From: Gadus chalcogrammus | Lineage: Eukaryota; Chordata; Actinopteri; Gadiformes; Gadidae | NCBI RefSeq assembly: GCF_026213295.1 | Contig: NC_079431.1 | Coordinates: 14,135,804-14,199,803, forward strand | Direction of reading: 5' to 3' | Length of the DNA stretch: 64,000 bases | Part shown: one piece after another, positions 1-39,610 of the stretch | Layout: the number at the start of each line of letters is the position of its first letter | How positions within the stretch are numbered: position 1 is the first letter of the stretch | Notes under the pieces: model-generated | What the model was told of the DNA's origin: nothing | The model's database searches: none | What the model saw: the letters and a program-made list of their open reading frames with translations, nothing else | Translations under genes and position numbers: made by a program

Positions 1-1
1 C

Positions 2-196
2 TTTAATGAAGGCCTTTTTAAGAGTGTGTCATGGGTTGACTACAACGTTGGACTCCCTGTAGCCGATCACTTAAAGTTCACCCACGAGGTGGAGGGTGGG
101 GGTGTAAAAAGGTCAGAAGTTCATGAGCTCATCAAAAGAAAGCTGACGTGTGCGAACGTTACCGATGACGAAAACAAGTCGGAGGAAATGAAATAG
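2..196 (+). CDS. 3' end of an unrecognised plus-strand protein-coding exon (partial)
   Basis: From the first complete codon of the window (frame beginning at base 2) an open frame runs for 64 codons to TAG at 194-196. The translation has ordinary amino-acid composition, with aromatic, charged and Gly residues mixed and a charged C-terminus ending in ENKSEEMK. It is quite unlike the repeat-derived frames that follow. An AATAAA lies 150 bases beyond the stop, as expected for a terminal exon. I do not recognise the family. It is the only plus-strand gene I can support, and it would converge on the cAR-like receptor gene that ends at 2073. It could still be a chance open frame, because its 5' side and any splice acceptor are outside the window. 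Confidence 0.42.
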   Translation, partial: FNEGLFKSVSWVDYNVGLPVADHLKFTHEVEGGGVKRSEVHELIKRKLTCANVTDDENKSEEMK

Positions 197-346
197 ACAG
201 AGTCAATCACATTCAGACCAGTCATTGTGATGAAGCGTATTCACCGTCCGTCAGACTCCAGTAACGTGAATGTTCTGTTTTTTCCTTTCAAAAAGGCACC
301 ATAGAAAAAAATTGGATTTATAAAAATCCGGCAAAAAATAGAAAAC

Positions 347-352
347 AATAAA
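347..352 (+). terminator. AATAAA polyadenylation signal for the left-edge plus-strand exon
   Basis: A canonical AATAAA hexamer lies 150 bases after the TAG of the partial plus-strand frame, in AT-rich sequence that resembles a short 3' UTR. The hexamer is seen directly; its use is inferred. Confidence 0.4.
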
Positions 353-1995
353 GATCAATGTCCGATGTTCCATGGCTGATAAGGCGTATAAAGCAGTGAA
401 CTAGGCTTTTTTACTGCCGTTCACTTGCAGACGAAATGACAAACTGTTCAGGACACAGGAAAAAGGGGGCACATACAAAAATAGACCAATATATACACAA
501 TATATACATCTATAAATTACAACAAATACAAAATGTGAAACATTTTACAGCCGTTCCCAGGTAAACATCTCCGGGAACAAAACAGAAAAACAAATACTTG
601 TCTGAGCGTAAATAAACCCAGTAAATACCATTCGGCACAGCGCAAAACAAAAACAACAACACCAGAGCACCTCTCGAAAGGAGACTCTCCTCGCAAACAA
701 CTCCAAAGTTCTGGGACTCATTTGCCGGTGGAAGGCTCCGCTTTTGTCTTCTGAGATCCCTTTTCTTCTCCTCGCCCTCTCCCTCTCCCGCCCCCCCCCC
801 CCACTCCATCATCACCGCCCAATGAAACCCTCAAGTGCCTGGATCAACCTGGGTGTTTAGACCCTCTAATGTCCAACACACAGATGGAGGGGGCTGCCTG
901 TGTCAGCCCCTCTGCACAACGCTCCAACCCCCCTTGGCTCGTATTCTTCTATTCCCTCAGCGAGAGCGAGAGGCCGAGGGAGGGGGAGAGGGAGAGGGAG
1001 GAGGAGAGGGGGAGGGAGGGTGAGAGGGAGAGGGAGGAGGGTGAGAGGGAGGAGGAGAGGGGGAGAGGGAGGAGGAGAGGGGGAGGGGTGAGAGGGAGGA
1101 GGAGAGGGGGAGGGAGGGAGAGAGGGAGGAGGAGAGGGAGAGGGGGAGAGGGAGGGGGCGCTGCGTTGTTCTTCTGCGGTGTGTCGTTGCAATTCACGTT
1201 GCAAGTCGGGGGGGGAGGGGGCTCTGGGGAGGGAAGTGTGGGAAGGGAGGGGCGGGGGGGCGGCGGGGGTTACGGGCCGATGCATCTGACACGGGGAGGG
1301 GGGCGGGGAGGAGGGCTGGGGGGGCCCCTTTGCTTCCTGCCTGCGATGGGGCTCCGCGGGAGCAGGAGCGCAGCGCTGCAGCTGCAGAGCGGCCGCCACG
1401 GCTGCTGGGTGTGTGTGTTTGTGGGTGTGTGTGAGTGTGTGTGCGTGTATGCGTGTTTGTCTGTGTGTGTGGGTGTGTGCATGTGTCTGTGTGTGTGTGT
1501 ATGTGTGTGAGTGTGTGTGAGTGTATGCGTGCGTGCCTGTGTGTGAGTGTGCATGTGTGAGTGTATGTGTGCGTGAGTGTGTGTGCAATTCTTTAGGATA
1601 TTAAATAGTAAAGGATGGGGATTAATAATGGAACTTGACAGCTCATCTCCGGCTTCTATCTGCTTGGACTGTCTCCCCCCCCCACACACCTCACACCCTC
1701 CACCCCCCGCCCCTCCCCCTCCCTTTCTCTCCCTCCAGTGTGGTCGTCCTCTCCTTCCTCCCTCCATCTCTGTGTCTGATCTGTCGCTCTGCTTTCTTCT
1801 CTTTGGCTGTGACACTCCGGCCACAACCCCTCCAGCTGTTTGTCCTACTGTCTCTCTCTCTACCTCTCTCTATCCCTTCTTCTCTCTCTACCTCTCTCTC
1901 TCTCTCTCTCTCTCTCTCCCTTATTCTCTCTCTACCTCTCTTCCTCTCTCTCTCTCTTCTTCTCTCCCTCACCCTCTCTTTCCCTCTCTTTTTCT

Positions 1996-2036
<41 letters not shown>

Positions 2037-2072
2037 CCTCCCTCCCTCCCTCCCTCCCTCCCTCCTCCCCTC
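353..2072. other. Gene-free convergent spacer of low-complexity DNA
   Basis: No supportable gene was found. After about 500 bases of ordinary sequence the region holds a purine-rich (GGGAGA-like) block at about 960-1165, an imperfect (GT)n stretch at about 1408-1585 and a (CT)n/(CTCC)n block at about 1850-2070. The (CT)n block ends directly at the stop codon of the minus-strand receptor gene. The long frames here are translations of these repeats. Confidence 0.7.
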
Positions 2073-23203
<21,131 letters not shown>

Positions 23204-24012
23204 TCTAATAGTTGTATCTCAAAGAGGACGGGAATGCAATGTATTTAAAATGTTACAGCACTTCTTCCTGCTTCTACAGTGCGCAGCGAGGGACAGAAAG
23301 GAGGCTTATATGAAACGACAACGGTTCCGTCTGTCCTTCCAGAACTATGCTATTTGACTAATCTGGCTGCTGACTTTTGGATAGGGACTTTGAATTAATA
23401 TTTAAAACAAATGACTTAATCTAGGTGACTGTATTATTGAGAGAATACTAGTTGATCTATCACTTGTTTAGAGAACTACAGTTGGTCATGAGATTGAGAA
23501 TCCCCGTGTCGTGTGTTTTAGATAATAGGTTGTGTGTGCTTTCTATTTATTACTTAGGATAGTGCAGGAAACTAACACTTTTGGAATTTGTTAATGACTA
23601 TTAGTTCAACAAAAAGAGTTAAGTCTATCAGCATTCCACCACATATTTACAGGTCTGACTAAGCACCCACCTCTTAATTAAATGTCCTCATTGTTTGGGA
23701 AAAATCATCCAACCGGGAGGCCAACCTGCCATATAAAGAATTGTTCCTACCTTTGTTGCAGTCAGTCAATGATTCACCCACTACTAACCACTTCTGAGGT
23801 CACAAAACTTGTTTGACAAGGGAGAGATATCTTTAACTTCCATTATCTGTTCGTATTTTCTATAGACCCATGGGATCCAATTGTTACCTATTCTCCTTTG
23901 AAATTAAAATGATATATGATATGAAAGAGTTTATACTACTGCACACCCGTCTACTATTCTTAAAGCTGATCTTGAGAAACAACAGATATTCAAAATGGCT
24001 TTTAAAAAAAGG

Positions 24013-24018
24013 TTTATT
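24013..24018 (-). terminator. Candidate poly(A) signal of mid1ip1
   Basis: AATAAA on the minus strand, the first canonical hexamer I see downstream of the mid1ip1 stop (about 785 bases away). Confidence 0.4.
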
Positions 24019-24802
24019 TCAGAAATACTTTGAGTACAAAATAAGCAAGCAGCTTTGTTTCTTATATTACATTTGAACACATTTCCAATAATAAAAAACA
24101 AAATAATACATTTGTAATTGCAAAAGGCAACAATAGATCTCATGGATAACATCATTATTCTCTGTGCAGACAGAGTATTCTGTTAATTCCAGATCATTGA
24201 TCATGCAGGCCAACGGGAGATCATAGGCGGCAAGCCAGCATCTTCCTCCTTCCACGCAGGCACAATTTATAGACATACATTGATTTAGAAAGTAGTGACT
24301 TTGTACTCGGACATGTCCATCAAACACTGACATCATTGGTTTCATCAGAGGAACCAAGTCCTTCATCAGTCTACCCCAGTGGGGTGTTACACATGGTTGT
24401 TTTGAGTTCACTACGAAAAAAAGACGAGTTTGAAATAAGTAGAACAGAATACAATGTGAGGTTATATGTTATACAATGTTGAATGTATACATAAGTAGTT
24501 TAGCGGTAAGTGAAAGGCCAAACACCTTAACGTTAGTGCATATTAGGTAATGAAACCTGGGAATTAAGTTCACAACTCTTTGTTCTCCCAGTATCCACAC
24601 CATTGTATACCAAAGAGCAGACCAACACCGCATAGGCCTAAAGACAGGACTGCTTTACCACCATTCAAATAAATACATTTCATCAGTAGTTGCAACATGA
24701 CCTGCTATAATGTTCCCTTTGCCATATAGATTCCTCATAACAATGACTCGGGGAAACAACGTCCAGGTCCCACAGGAAGTATCCTTGGCTGTTGGCTGGA
24801 GT

Positions 24803-25336
24803 TTAGTGCCCCCATCCTCCGACACCGACACCGACCTCCTGCTGGTAGCGGTCGGTCAGGGAGTTGGCCTGCACAGTCAGCTTGGACAGTATTCCGTGGA
24901 GCCCAGTAAGGTGGAACTGGAACTGCTTCTGCAGGTCCTCTTCCTCCTCATCCTCCTCCTCGGACGACGATGACGTGAACGACGACGACGACGTGGATGC
25001 AAGCGACGTCGTCGAGTTCACGCGGGTGATCGCTCGAGTGATCTCCATGCCCTCCATCCGCCTCTCCTCCTCCTCGGCGGCGCGCCTCACGCCCCACTCG
25101 ATGTCTCTGCGGATGGACTTGAGCAGCTGGTAGTAGCTGTACATGTCGCCCTCATCGTCCATGTCCGTCTTGAGGGCGGCGCTCATCTCCCGGTCCTCGT
25201 CCAGAGGGACGTCCCGGAGCAGACTGGGCACCATGACCGTCTGGTCCATGTTGTTGACGGCTCCGATGAAGCGGTTCATGGCGTTGAACAGGGAGTTCTT
25301 CTGCGTGGGGGTCTCTGACAACGACAACTGCAGCAT
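24803..25336 (-). CDS. mid1ip1: MID1-interacting protein 1 (MIG12, Spot14 family)
   Basis: A single-exon frame of 177 residues. Residues about 14-45 carry the family core ([20 protein letters not shown], then a [10 protein letters not shown] segment). The centre has the [19 protein letters not shown] block. The C-terminus has the [19 protein letters not shown] block and the WGH end typical of MID1IP1. Human MID1IP1 is 183 residues, so this is full length. The N-terminus ([17 protein letters not shown]) aligns with the family start. A Ser/Glu-rich acidic linker (about 105-130) is longer than I recall in mammals. Known role: the protein binds the MID1 ubiquitin ligase on microtubules and promotes acetyl-CoA carboxylase polymerisation and lipogenesis. 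It lies next to tspan7 on the same strand, as in human Xp11.4. Teleost a/b paralogue status is not resolved. Confidence 0.95.
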   Translation of the reverse strand: MLQLSLSETPTQKNSLFNAMNRFIGAVNNMDQTVMVPSLLRDVPLDEDREMSAALKTDMDDEGDMYSYYQLLKSIRRDIEWGVRRAAEEEERRMEGMEITRAITRVNSTTSLASTSSSSFTSSSSEEEDEEEEDLQKQFQFHLTGLHGILSKLTVQANSLTDRYQQEVGVGVGGWGH

Positions 25337-27645
25337 GGTTGAAGAGTGTGTCTTGCTCTTTGGTGAAGTCGAGTGAGATCAAAGACGCCGGTTGCCTTGT
25401 CTGATGCACCGGGTGATGTTTTCTTTTTTGTTTTCGCTGCGCTCGCGCTGCTCTAATTCTCTGCTAATCGGCTTAAAGAAGCGGCTTGTGGCTCGTAGCG
25501 CCGCTGTAAAGATTGGTTGCTAAGTGATTTTTCCGTGCGAGCGGAGTTAATAGTTCCGCGCTGTTTTGTTTTGGGTTCACTAGCGGTTATTCGTGCCCTC
25601 GTTTTCTCTGCCAGTCAGGAAGTACGACGGCTCTTCTTATAGCTGAGCGTGGGTTTCGTTGAAGGGCGGTCCCCCAGACCTGTTTGTCGAGGTTTTCTTT
25701 CTCTGTGGCGATGACCTGAAATAGCACACAACGGCATAGCCTCAGTTGACAACACACAACATGTCCAATCCGATGTATAAATTACCAAAATAACACTTGT
25801 TGTGACTTTTCTGCAACTGTTCACAACTTACCAAACTCTCTAGTCGGTCCCAGCGTAAGCCTGTCTAGAATAAAGGGAATACAGCAAAACTGATGGAAAT
25901 TGCATCATCACATTCCTCATTCTGATCCGATGAGCCACCCAACAAGATAGGGCGAGGCCTCTGAGCTGAGCGCCTAGTCATGAATATTCATTAGCCAGCC
26001 ATCGGCCCACTGCTTAGACGTCTCGTCCAGCAAATCAGATGGCCACATGCAGGCCTCGGCGGCGGGACAAACCCAGGCTCTGACCAATGAGGACGATCCA
26101 GGTTCTATGAGCCAGCTGTCAAAGACAGAAACCACGTTCTTTACCTCCCAACCCAAGTACAGGGTACTGTTTGTCGGTATTTGTTCATATTCATTTATTT
26201 AGAAATATATGGGATTTATGAATATATGCGTATAGGGTGGTGTGCAATGGAGATGTGAACTAATTGTATCGTTAATGTTACTGTTACAGTTATATACAGC
26301 TATGGTTTGGGGAGCTTCTAAATATGATGTTATTGTTTAAAAAAATTAGGTTTATATTGGTTATAACACATGTGTTACGGGCATGTTGTAGGATATTGGA
26401 CACCCCACTCATTGCCTGTAAATAGGTGGGGGGATGTACTGGTAAACAAATACCAGTCATTGCTGCATGGTCAACTAGTTTGCGTCTAACTGGCATTTGA
26501 ACATTTCAGTTAACTTGTTTTCGAGACCTTGAGCGCAATGCAGTCAGCACTCATTCTGACTCGTCTTCAGGGCAACAGATAACATGCAGAGGGGGTAGGC
26601 AAAGGCTCCCTGCTCCACAGAATAACTTGGAGTGAAGAAACAGGGCTGTGAGCGGTGCTTACGGGAGGGTCTGATAGGGAAGCCATGGTGGTGAGACCAT
26701 GAAGACAAAGAGAGAGAGGGCAGAAAGACGGCTGAAAGTAAAGTTGGAGAGTGTCGGACAGAAACCGTGCAAGCTATACAAACACCTCAAAAAAATGCAA
26801 GGACACAGTGTACCGGAAGTCATTGTTTATGCTCCCTGTTTCAGAAGTTTCACAAGAACAGGAATGAGGAGAATGGCGTCCCTGCCGATCACCAAACTCG
26901 CTTGGTGGGTCCGTTGGCTCTGTGTGACTCCCTCTGGGCCATCCGTCATCGTTTGCATAACCTCCAAACTATTTGAAATCAATGTCGCTTAACAGGGCAG
27001 GTTTGCTGCAAACCCTGTTTCACTTTCCCCCGCTCGCCCCTGACAGGGTTAGCTTGGTTTCAGTGAGAGAGGGGAGCCCAAGGGGAGGGGGCCCTGGGCC
27101 ACCGCCATGCCTTCAGCCGAAAACAGCGAGGCCAAAAGAGGCCCGCTCCTTTTGAAGAAACGGCCCCCGCTTCTTCAAAGACCCCTGCCCCCATCCCCTC
27201 TTCTCCTCTTACAGACTCACACACACACACTCAATGTTTTTTTCTCCAGGGAGAGTCCATCGCTAGCCACCCCCCCCCCCCCCCCCCCCCCCCCCTCCTT
27301 CCTAACACGCACAGACATGCATGCACGCACACACTCTTGGCATCTCAGTTTTGACAAAGGAACCCGGGATCTGTTGGGGAAATGTCTCTCGACAGCCCAT
27401 CATATAAGGAGCTACGCATCTGACGATTACGCCTGATGTCATCATCGTCCCACAGGCCGCGAGACGTGCTGGTGTCTGAGTGTATGTGTGTGAGTGTGGT
27501 GTATGTGTGTGTGTGTGTGTGTTTGTGTGTCTGTGTGTGTGTGTTTGTGTGTCGGTTTGTCTGTGTGTCTGTGTGTGAGTGTGTGTCTGGTGTGTGGGTT
27601 TGTTGGTGTGTGTGTTAGTGTGTGAATCTGTGTGTGTGAGTGTTG

Positions 27646-27677
<32 letters not shown>

Positions 27678-28075
27678 GTGTGAGTGTGTGATTAGGTGGG
27701 TGGTGAGGGGAGGTGGGGGTGCATACCAGCCCGAGTGAAAACTCTAGTAACTTGTCAACACAAGGTGTGTGTGTTCCTGGAACATGTGAGCCGTCAACCG
27801 TCGTCGTGGGCACCATCTGAGATCAGCGTCGTTCTGGAACAGATGCACTGACAACAACAACAACAACAACAACATTGACGGCAGTAGCCGTGACATGATA
27901 AAGGACAGACACAGCTGGGAAGATCAAATCTCACTTCCGGTTCTCATGTGCTGTGCAGTGATACGGCAAAACTGCACATTTTATTATTAGCATTAACCAA
28001 ACTAGGAATAAGTTGAAAAGCTTATTTTTGGGCAGCACTGGAGTGAGGTGAAATGTATGTATTTACCAAATGTAT

Positions 28076-28077
<2 letters not shown>

Positions 28078-28122
<45 letters not shown>

Positions 28123-28123
28123 A
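28078..28123. repeat. (TA)n microsatellite
   Basis: Two TA runs separated by one base shift, totalling about 46 bases and self-complementary. Confidence 0.9.
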
Positions 28124-29471
28124 TGGTACTGTGCCATGTAAGATGTGCTGCTTTACAGCCATGGTTCTCCCTTTATAACCTATGGAGAGAAACGTTGATG
28201 TTGAACTTGGAAAGTACTAATGAGCACGACTTAGGTTTACTTAGTTGAATGGAGGCCTGGTTAAATTATTGCAAAAGGGTTTAGTTCAAAGGGATGACTT
28301 TTGTTTGAATCAATCACACAATCAAACACAGACTCACATCTCTTTGTGAAAATACTCTTTCATGTACTACATTACATTCTTCATAGAAAGCTGAAGTAAA
28401 AAAGATATTTAGCGGGCTAAATTGCTGCTTCTTTGCATGTCGTTACAACTTGCCCGTGTAGAACTGTAGGTCTATCATAACAGTGTAGCTCATTGAGAAG
28501 ATACTAGCATTTGTTTTTCAAAATAGGCCCAGCCCTATTGAAATTTGCATGTCAACTTGATGAGATTGTATCTCTCTTTAGACAGAATACATTGCAGGAA
28601 GTAAAGAGCACCATAGCCTATAAAAGGTCATTCTGAAAAAAAAGAAACAAACGAGAGACGACCAAGCGAGGACATAATCAGTGGCTGATCGTCGAGATTT
28701 GTTGCAAGCAAAAAAGATTTTCCCAAACTTAATGTGATCTTTTTTTGCAAGAGTGCTAGGTTTGACCTCCACTGAGGCAAATTGTAACCTGTTGTCGAAA
28801 AAGGTTTAAAAAGCCATATCAAATAGAAAGTCTTGGCTTTAACTTGTGATATTTGGAATTAGGTAGGACTGGGTCTTGATGAAGGGCATTACATACGTGC
28901 AGCCTAATTAAATCTAAAATAAGGGTTTGTAGGCCTTTAAGTAAATAGACTTAATTAAGACACCTTTTCTTTCTCTACCTCTTTCTCTGGGTTTTTAATC
29001 AAATGCCATAGGATGTGCTCTATATATTTCCACTATATTTACCAGACCAGTGGGCTATTTGCTCATGCATGCTGCATTTGATATGGACCGTCACAGCACG
29101 TTATATTTATGCCTTTTGATTTAACATTAGAAATGTCACGCCAGATACAATACGGTAACACAATTTGGTTAAAATGTTTATCTTTCCGTAAGTCCGCGTG
29201 GATATAAACATGCGCGATGGTGCGCGTTTGTTTAATAGCCTTTCCCCTCTCGGGTGACTCCTGTTGCCTATAGCCCATTAAGCCTCGTCGTGAGGTGGTG
29301 GAGGGAGGCTGTGCGCGGGAAGCCAACGGCACGCACGCTCCATTAGCGGACCCACTGCCGCGCCGATCTGCCGGTAATTTGCGTAACGAGATGAGAGCGC
29401 CCCGGTTAGCGGTCTCCCTGGGTAACGGCCTCCCACCGCCCTTATCTATCTCCTTGTTTCCGGTGCGCAGC

Positions 29472-29671
<200 letters not shown>

Positions 29672-31568
29672 AACGTCGGCGATAGACACCCCTTGTTTTG
29701 CATCGCGCGGAGCTTCAACGTTACGTTTTGCAGCGTTGGTCCAGCGCCCTCAAGCGGCCAAAAAATGCAACATCCAAGAAGTTACGATTGTTTTTTTCCC
29801 TTCGCTATTGCGCACCACAACCGACCGTTCGGCCCCTACCAATTTTTGAAGTTCTAATATTGTTTGAAGTTTTAATATCGTTTGGTGTATGACACATCCA
29901 GAGCATTAAGGCCTCTAACAATATTTTCTTCATTTTTCCAGCCATTGAAGCGCTCTGATCCAATTAGATTCATTAATGATTTCTAGATAAAGGGGTTTTT
30001 GGTAGAAAAGCTCTGTTAAAACACATAATATCCCAACACTCATATGTAAGACACAAAACTCAGTCAAACCGTTATTCTGAATATTTATTAATATTAAGAC
30101 CACTGATGGCATTTTAGAGAAGAATGACAATAGCATGGTTAGTAGTTGTTGAGTCTCTGGTGACCCCATGTGTATGCTGGATAGAATTACAATTCATTAT
30201 TTACATTAGTTTGTTCGAGAAATTAAATTAAATTCCACTGGGAAATTTAGTCACTAAATAATTTTCAGACTGATAAGCAAAACATTTAGATAAACGGACG
30301 ACGACCATCAAATGATTAATGTTTACACAAGAAGCGCGCACACAAGTTCAGTCAGTCCCGCAGATTGACCAGCACGCATGCGCATTAACAGGCATGCAGC
30401 CACGTGCACGCAAATACAAAGCTGTTTAAATTGGCCGTGAACAAAACTATCAATAAATGTACATTATGTGGTTTGCCATCACGTGCGAAGCAAACATAAA
30501 TCTCAAACAAATACAGAGTGATAGCAAAAGCCTACCTTTAGCATATTATCCAGATTAGGTGAAACATTACATCATCCACATTAACATATATTGTTTACAT
30601 ATCTACAGTCTGAGAACATGTTAAAATGCAGGGATAAAATGCTGACGCAGTTCATTTTCTTAAATATGATGATATCAGGATCAATGCAAAGCAAATAATA
30701 ACAACCCAAGTCATTTCGGAATAAATCAGAACTATAGAGAATGAGGAAAAGAAGAAAGAGAAGAAAAGGTTTAACTCATACAACCAATGACTCCTCTATC
30801 ATCTATGATAATGGTAAAACAAATTTCCACATTTTAAGTTTCCATAGGATTGAAACTATCATTATAACTTTTTGTTTTTTGTTTCTTCAGACCGTATAGG
30901 AGGGTAAAAGAACCTCCCATTGAACTTTAAAGGAAATTGAAGGGGAAATGTTAACTGTGGCTAAGACAACCAAAATAAAATAACTAGCAAAATGTGGCTA
31001 GGTACAACATGTGTTGTAACCAGTCAGGGGAAAAATGCCATGTTATTTAAAGTTCGATCACGAGGTAAAACCAAAGACGCAAGAAATATCCTTTAAAATG
31101 TTTATCAAAATTCTGTTTGTATATGTACCTAGAATCAACATAAGCCTATTGAATCTGGGTAAAATCTCCATTTCATGTTTATATACATTGCCCCTTTTGC
31201 GGGGTGTGCACAACGATTTCACATTCACTTCACATTTAGTTTATAACGTATCATTACACTACACTTAATTGATAACTTAATCTTAACTAATTAATTGCAA
31301 ATGCAGTACACTAAACATATTTTGCCTCAACCAAAAGTCCAGAAGCTCTCAAAACAATGAAAGTCCATTTTCATGAGACATTATCTTCAATAGGATATGT
31401 ATGTCTGATATTCTCTGCTCAATAAAGCTTTGATAATATATGTCCAATAAAATAGTAACCAGATTTGTCATTGTATAATTTTTTCAAAAAATATAATAAT
31501 ATCAACTTTTGATATATTATCATAGATACCAAATCCAAGTCATGGTCGTTTTTGGTTTTCGTTTGGCC

Positions 31569-31574
31569 TTTATT
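31569..31574 (-). terminator. Candidate poly(A) signal of tspan7
   Basis: AATAAA on the minus strand about 655 bases beyond the tspan7 stop codon. The intervening AT-rich sequence is compatible with a 3' UTR. Confidence 0.38.
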
Positions 31575-32228
31575 ACGGTAGAAAGATTGTTCCTGGACAA
31601 TGTCGCAATCCAGTAAACGTGGATCATATTGCCTTCATCTGTGAGATCAAGTTGTGCCAAATAAGGCATCAAACAATAGAAAGCTTTCAGAGTGCTATGT
31701 GTTCCCCGAACCCCTGCATACATCCCCATGAGCGACCTCTAGACCCAGCGGAAAAGTAAAGGATTGCACGGAAGCATTGAGCACATCTACAGCGGTGTGT
31801 TAAGGAATGGTGCTTTTACAAGGAAGTTACATTAAGGTATTACATTAAGGTCACAGACAGAGAGAGAGTGACAGAGAGAGAGTGACAGTGAGAGAGAGAG
31901 AGAGAGGGAGATTCATTTTCATTCAGTAGTGTGCTAGTTGTCGCCTCCTCGTTTATAACCTCATATAAGGTGCAAATTTGTTCTCTCCGCTCTTCATCAC
32001 CCTAGAGACAAAAAGAGAAAACAGTTACCTTAGGGACAACAATGAAATCGTGTGAGTGTGTATGTATACGTGCATCCATGTGTATGTGTGAGTAAGTACA
32101 TCCATGTATGTGTGTATGTGCATGTTTTTGGCTGCGGTTGTGTGCCTGTTTGGGCATGTGCGTATGTGTGTACATGCATGTGTGTGCGTGTGAGTACGAA
32201 CATCACTGACCTGGAAATACCACATCAG

Positions 32229-37654
<5,426 letters not shown>

Positions 37655-38754
37655 CCTGATTTTTTTTTTGTAGCGTTACAGCTGAAATTCTCGCTCCGGA
37701 AACGTCTCTGTGTAGACTGGTTGCGTTGCGAGCACGCGTGTGATGTACCAGCGGAGCGTCACCGTCGCCTACAACCATTTTTATTATGGGAGTGAGAAAA
37801 CCGTTATATGTGTGCTTATATTCTTGTAATTATATGGGTTTCATAGTTAGCACATTATGGTTTTATATATATTTTAATGCGAGTTTCAAGTTAAACAAGA
37901 TAAGGAAGAATCGATGAAAAGGGTGTGCAAACACCTTTTAACTTGATTTGATATGAATGTTAATTACAAACATGGTCGTTCCTTAACTTCTGCAATAGGT
38001 AGGGCTATCTGTTTTAAAACATTTTATTTATTTAAAAAAAGTTTAACCATGGTCAACATTCAATGGTATAATATACACTTACCTGTAGGCAATGTTGTGT
38101 CGGATTTGTTTATCTATATTAAAATTGTGCTAAATAACAGCCTGTTTGAATAGGCTATAGACCTACTTTGGGAGAGGAATATTGCAGAGAATTTGACTGT
38201 CCCAGATCAGTGCAGAACGTTTTGTGTCGTTCAGTCTACCATTAAGCACATTTTTTAGTAGTCAACCCACATTTCTGTAGCCACCATCATCCTCTATGGC
38301 CCCCAGTAGGCCTTAGAGGGGGAGGACAATTGCCAGATTTTCCAGTCCTTTGTCTTTGAATACAAATGCGTGTGTATTTAAACAGCAACTATGTCCAAAA
38401 ATGTCCATCCAGTCAAGACGGTTGGGAGGACATGGTTATAGAGTGCAAATTATACTATTTATGTTGTTGGTAAAATGACCATCGATCCACTGGACTAATT
38501 ATTTTAAAAAAATGTGCCAATGTCTTCCCCACACACAGCCCTTATACGACCTGCAGCCACCAGCAGTTTAAAGTAATGACACAAGGCCTAATGGTAATGA
38601 GACAAGTTTTGATGCCTGCCATGACAGACAGAGAGTGGAATAAGTGGGCTAATAGTTAATATTGATTTTTTCCTCGATAATATCTGTGCTTTTGTGAGAG
38701 AAATTTAAAAACTCCAAAAACCTGTTCAAAAGTCCAAAAATTAACATAACTGAC

Positions 38755-38760
38755 TTTATT
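38755..38760 (-). terminator. Candidate poly(A) signal of katnal1
   Basis: AATAAA on the minus strand about 1.5 kb past the katnal1 stop. No closer canonical hexamer was noticed, so the 3' UTR may be long or may use a variant signal. Confidence 0.28.
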
Positions 38761-39390
38761 AATAAAAAGGTTTGACGTAAAGAATGTTGAATGTTAACCT
38801 CGGTCAACTGCTCAAACATTTAACAAACAAAATGTCAGAAATCAAATACAATAACAAAGTAAAAAGAAAAACTGCAATGTACTTAAGACAGTTTTCCTTC
38901 AAATCGTTATCCAAGTTTCCCGTTTGTAATCGTACTAGACAACACATAACAGAACTATGTTTTACAAATTAAAATTAAAAAATAAATATGAGGTCCCGGT
39001 GTAAATTATCACTTCAACTGATCCAATTAACATAGTTCTTTACATTTACACTTTTTAAGGCCTTTGTTTCAATTTTCTTTGAAATTAATCCAGAAACTTG
39101 GTAACCAACCTTTACCTCTTGTGAAGCCCCTTGACTGAAGAGAGCTCAAGTATTCAATTGGACATCGGACTCCTGGCTTTCTGATTTTCTTTGCAATGAC
39201 ATCAGGAGGACCAACAGCATTTAGCAGCAGATAGCAGTGTACTGTCACAGTGGATAAGACACAGAATCCATAGCTCCTTCTCCCATTTACTTGTTTGCGA
39301 TAATGATGGTCTAATAGACAAAGTAATATTGTCATATGGCAATTCAATTGTTGCCAAATGACAGATTAATGACATATAACCTAATCTAAG

Positions 39391-39610
39391 TCAACTACCA
39401 CTATGAGTCAATGTACGTTGTGACATGACTCATTCAGGTAGTAATCAAACAAAATGATACCTCTATGAGTCATGGTACCTTGTTCCGTGACTCAGAGGTA
39501 GTTACCTAGTCATAGTATTAGTCAAGTACCTCTATGAGTTACAGTACCTTGTTCCGTGACTCAGAGGTAGTTACCTAGTCATAGTATTAGTCAAGTACCT
39601 CTATGAGTCT
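39391..39610. repeat. 69-bp tandem repeat carrying AP-1-like heptamers
   Basis: CTCTATGAGT recurs at 39461, 39530 and 39599, exactly 69 bases apart, with almost identical sequence between. A diverged copy precedes from about 39391. Each unit pairs TACCTCTATGAGTCA with an inverted TGACTCAGAGGTA, so it can form a hairpin. It lies between katnal1 and tspan7, possibly inside the katnal1 3' UTR. Confidence 0.85.

Noticed and set aside
866..1824. Long His/Thr-rich, Pro/Ser-rich and Arg/Glu-rich open frames on both strands
   Set aside because: They are translations of (GT)n, (CT)n and (GGGAGA)n repeats, with mirror frames on the opposite strand and no domain signal.
26699..26992. 97-codon plus-strand Lys/Arg-rich frame in the mid1ip1-tspan7 spacer
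   Set aside because: No recognisable domain, no splice context and no nearby poly(A) signal; its length is within chance expectation.
39391..39610. CRISPR-like array
   Set aside because: The units are contiguous 69-bp tandem copies without unique spacers, in a vertebrate genome. No cas genes are present.
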